Shown: one piece after another, positions 62,701-64,000 of the stretch | How positions within the stretch are numbered: the first letter of the stretch is position 1 | Layout of the letters: every line of letters starts with the position of its first letter | Assembly (NCBI GenBank): GCA_016841625.1 | Contig: JAENYU010000004.1 | Span: 35,109 to 99,108 of the forward strand | DNA from: Methanobacteriota archaeon | GTDB lineage: Archaea; Halobacteriota; Methanosarcinia; Methanosarcinales; Methanosarcinaceae | Length of the DNA: 64,000 bases | Direction: 5' to 3' | Translations under genes and position numbers: made by a program | The notes under the pieces: model-generated | Seen by the model: the letters and a program-made list of their open reading frames with translations, nothing else | What the model was told of the DNA's origin: nothing | Database searches by the model: none

Positions 62701-64000
62701 TTGGTTTTGAAGGCTCACCTATAAGCTTTGATGCTTCAGCTTCTTCTGACCCTGACGGCGATTTACTCACTTATGAATGGGACTTCAACAATGATGGCAT
62801 ATTTGATTTCTCATCTTCAGAACCTTATGCCACTTACACCTGGGCAGACGATTATACGGGAACTGTCCTGCTGAGAGTGACAGATGAAGAAGGTCTCAGT
62901 GATACTGCTACTGCTGAGGTGAAGGTGAACAACGTTGCACCGGAAGTAGATGCAGGTTCAGATCAGAGCATGGATGAAGGCTCTTTTGTTGCCTTTTCAG
63001 GTAATTTCGAAGATCCTGGAATTAGCGACACCCACACAATCGAATGGGACTTTGGTGACGGTCTTAATGCTTCCGGTTTACTTACTCCATCTCATACCTA
63101 TGCAGAAGATGGAGTTTACACTGTAACTCTCACAGTAACCGATGATGACGGTGGTGTTGGAACCGACCTCCTTACAGTCACAGTAAGAAATGTCCCTCCA
63201 CAGGTGGACGCAGGAGATGATCTCTTTGCACTTGAGGGTAATACAGTTGATTTCTCTGGAAACTTCAATGATCCGGGAATTTTCGACACACATGCTATTC
63301 TCTGGGATTTCGGAGATAGTTCAACGGCTACTGGAGAACTCATCACCTCACATACCTATGCAGATGACGGAGTTTACACAGTCACATTAACTGTTACTGA
63401 CGATGATGGTGGAGTTTCCGTTGACAGCCTTAATGTTACTGTAAATAACGCTCTCCCAGAGGTAGAAGCAGGTGCTAACGTATTTGTGAATGAGGGAGGT
63501 CTTGTAGATTTCTCCGGTATCTTTACAGATGCAGGCAGTGTTGACACTCACACAATTGTGTGGGACTTTGGTGACGGCAATAGTGCATCAGATTCTCTAA
63601 CTCCGTCTAATACTTATGTTGATGATGGTACCTACACTGTAACTTTGACAGTAACCGATGATGACGGTGGTGTTGGGACCGATACACTCACAGTTACGGT
63701 CAATAATGTTGCACCAACTCCAGAAGCAGGAGCAGACAAAAACGCTGATGAAGGTGAGACTGTTGGCTTCTCTGGAAGCTTCACAGATCCCGGTACTGCA
63801 GACACCCAAACCTTTGAATGGGACTTTGGTGATGGTTCAACGGCTACTGGAGAACTCATCACCTCACACACCTATGCAGATGACGGAGCTTACACAGTCA
63901 TATTAACTGTTACTGACGATGATGGTGGTATTGGAACCGATACAATCACAGTTACGGTCAATAATGTTGCACCAACTCCAGAAGCAGGAGCAGACAAAAA
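59736..64000 (+). CDS. Giant secreted surface protein: PD40 propeller, unknown domain, LVIVD propeller, PKD repeats (3' end outside window)
   Basis: One frame runs unbroken from ATG 59736 to the window end, at least 1421 residues. A signal peptide (KLVCLFIAFMFLGMNFCG, cut near ASA) starts it. Residues about 30-350 hold TolB/PD40-like propeller blades with repeated (F/W)SPDG(S/T) motifs. Residues about 350-670 form an unrecognised domain with the acidic, possibly calcium-binding DHDGDGVYDED. A PKD start (NPPIADAGG, about 675) is interrupted by an LVIVD-type propeller (about 700-985, repeated YAYVA and DISDP-like blocks); the PKD then resumes at GFEGSPISFDASASSDPDGD. At least four more PKD domains follow with WDFGDG and VTDDDGGVGTD. 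The protein probably sits on the cell surface, as PKD proteins of methanosarcinas do. Confidence 0.88.
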   Translation, partial: MKGIDKLVCLFIAFMFLGMNFCGTASAADVVVENLVKLTNNPANDRNPVWSPNGNEFIFGRNQDIYKSSKDGSVEAQLTFGGNDEKRFSWSSDGSKILYSQGIGGWYDIWVMNADGSSQNKLTGSDGENEYCVWSPDGSKISYAHGANYNLPLDLMFMGLDGSNKHKVVSTGLTYAFFTSWSPDGSMVVFSGDRYGSSGNREIWVVNSDGTGFKKLADGDIRIQVQSWQSQVWSPDGSKIVYQSNENGNWDIYTINADGAGKTQLTSDASNEYQPYFSPDGSKILFVSDRAGSNDLWIMDANGDNKVQLTTDSADDISPVWSPDGTKIAFCSDRAGNYDIWVMELVYTAGSISATEVNDGVIIKTPRVKYHLANGGFARELWVDHDGDGVYDEDIGFEDETGEYKAHAFGSWLSTYNEGAGNIYEGSVSNGDYSWEILEVSEDKAIVEFTNKFDHTTAKTRWEIYPNGDAKVTPWTLEPMDYTYGLGFTWCVSPQKDDVLGMRLSPDVEETSTVTFTGTSSEIICPAEGNSMIRPEGDFSDICFTNPYQFYQDKTHDYTCLIVEPKATSEDDWEWIECSEANDAIWGGRHSYDDPSNPLYYSAGLVDWCWFYDWSAEDGTMPGPCESPTTQPINQDQKFSFYVHWMWDDTTEAERYEAAGEIAEDLAQREEPENNPPIADAGGSSETNIQKVGNCETIHAMDIRQIGKYAYVADYLNGLAVLDVTNPEEPVLIGDFPTEDRAIGLDVSENYAYVAADGEGLVIFNITDPSTPIQVETYDTPGGHGCGAYDVVVSGNYAYVANHGYGLIILDISDPKIPKYVSQCDFDGYAWNIDISEDYVYICNDIGVGLVIIDISDPTAPSVVGTYEVPGYTRGLEVCGNLVYLTNENSNQPDKSGLYIIDITSPSAPSLVGFKGTSRAHGVSLMGNLAFVADVTDSLVVFDVSSPSNPVKIANYDIGSANEAFVSENYAYIAGSDGVFIFKNEGGYVGFEGSPISFDASASSDPDGDLLTYEWDFNNDGIFDFSSSEPYATYTWADDYTGTVLLRVTDEEGLSDTATAEVKVNNVAPEVDAGSDQSMDEGSFVAFSGNFEDPGISDTHTIEWDFGDGLNASGLLTPSHTYAEDGVYTVTLTVTDDDGGVGTDLLTVTVRNVPPQVDAGDDLFALEGNTVDFSGNFNDPGIFDTHAILWDFGDSSTATGELITSHTYADDGVYTVTLTVTDDDGGVSVDSLNVTVNNALPEVEAGANVFVNEGGLVDFSGIFTDAGSVDTHTIVWDFGDGNSASDSLTPSNTYVDDGTYTVTLTVTDDDGGVGTDTLTVTVNNVAPTPEAGADKNADEGETVGFSGSFTDPGTADTQTFEWDFGDGSTATGELITSHTYADDGAYTVILTVTDDDGGIGTDTITVTVNNVAPTPEAGADK
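63319..63412 (+). repeat. PKD-encoding segment repeated at 63835-63928
   Basis: About 94 bases are nearly identical in the two places, 516 bases apart (172 codons, two PKD units). A further copy pair, 63671-63740 and 63930-64000, has only a few differences. They point to recent duplication or conversion among PKD units. Confidence 0.8.

Overview
The window reads as a chromosomal segment of a methanogenic archaeon of the Methanosarcina type. The evidence is a complete F420H2 dehydrogenase operon (fpoA to fpoO), coenzyme F420 genes (cofG, cofH twice, cofC), methanofuran genes (mfnD, mfnF, mfnE), an archaeal ribosomal cluster (L7ae, S28e, L24e, S6e with aIF5B and Ndk), aEF-1beta, an isoprenoid-lipid geranylgeranyl reductase, bacterial-type GrpE/DnaK/DnaJ, large cytoplasmic PAS-repeat histidine kinases and PKD-repeat surface proteins. 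The combination is typical of Methanosarcina. The species is not assigned.

Layout. 1-2100: end of a DUF2124 gene, an AhpD-like protein and a PAP2 phosphatase. 2096-3537: a TnpB mobile element. 3.6-5.2 kb: a secreted, C-terminally anchored protein. 5.8-8.2 kb: pdxS, pdxT and an FMN-binding oxidase-like protein. 8.5-10.3 kb: an SLC13-type anion transporter. 10.4-14.3 kb, minus strand: the ribosomal cluster. 14.6-16.8 kb: a radical SAM protein and a dicarboxylate/amino-acid symporter. 17.4-25.9 kb, minus strand: a decayed PAS-kinase fragment, a single-domain response regulator, a 1667-residue PAS-array kinase and a second PAS kinase. 26.1-28.1 kb: an IscB mobile element with its probable guide RNA. 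28.2-31.8 kb, minus strand: tRNA-Ala(CGC), aEF-1beta, a 56-residue zinc-ribbon protein and the methanofuran operon. 32.2-36.9 kb: a membrane protein, then grpE-dnaK-dnaJ. 37.2-40.1 kb: trkA-trkH for potassium uptake. 40.2-48.0 kb, minus strand: ferredoxin/geranylgeranyl reductase, the F420 operon, and a second ferredoxin/flavoprotein pair. 48.0-49.3 kb: a long region without a clear gene. 49.3-59.4 kb: the fpo operon. 59.7 kb to the end: a giant surface protein that runs off the window.

The genes fit an energy-metabolism theme. The F420 and methanofuran clusters make cofactors of methanogenesis, and the Fpo complex oxidises F420H2 and passes electrons into the membrane while pumping protons. 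No fpoF gene (the F420H2-oxidising subunit) is in the window.

The most striking signal is a pair of RNA-guided nuclease transposons, tnpB at 2.2 kb and iscB at 26.8 kb. They share both terminal structures, yet the nuclease genes point in opposite directions relative to those ends. In both, the guide-bearing end of the RNA would sit at the same transposon end. The iscB reading frame encodes the family PLMP start region upstream of its first ATG without a standard start codon, and cofG shows a similar start anomaly. Many intergenic regions hold short tandem repeats of unrelated sequence. A beta-propeller appears to be inserted inside a PKD repeat of the giant surface protein.
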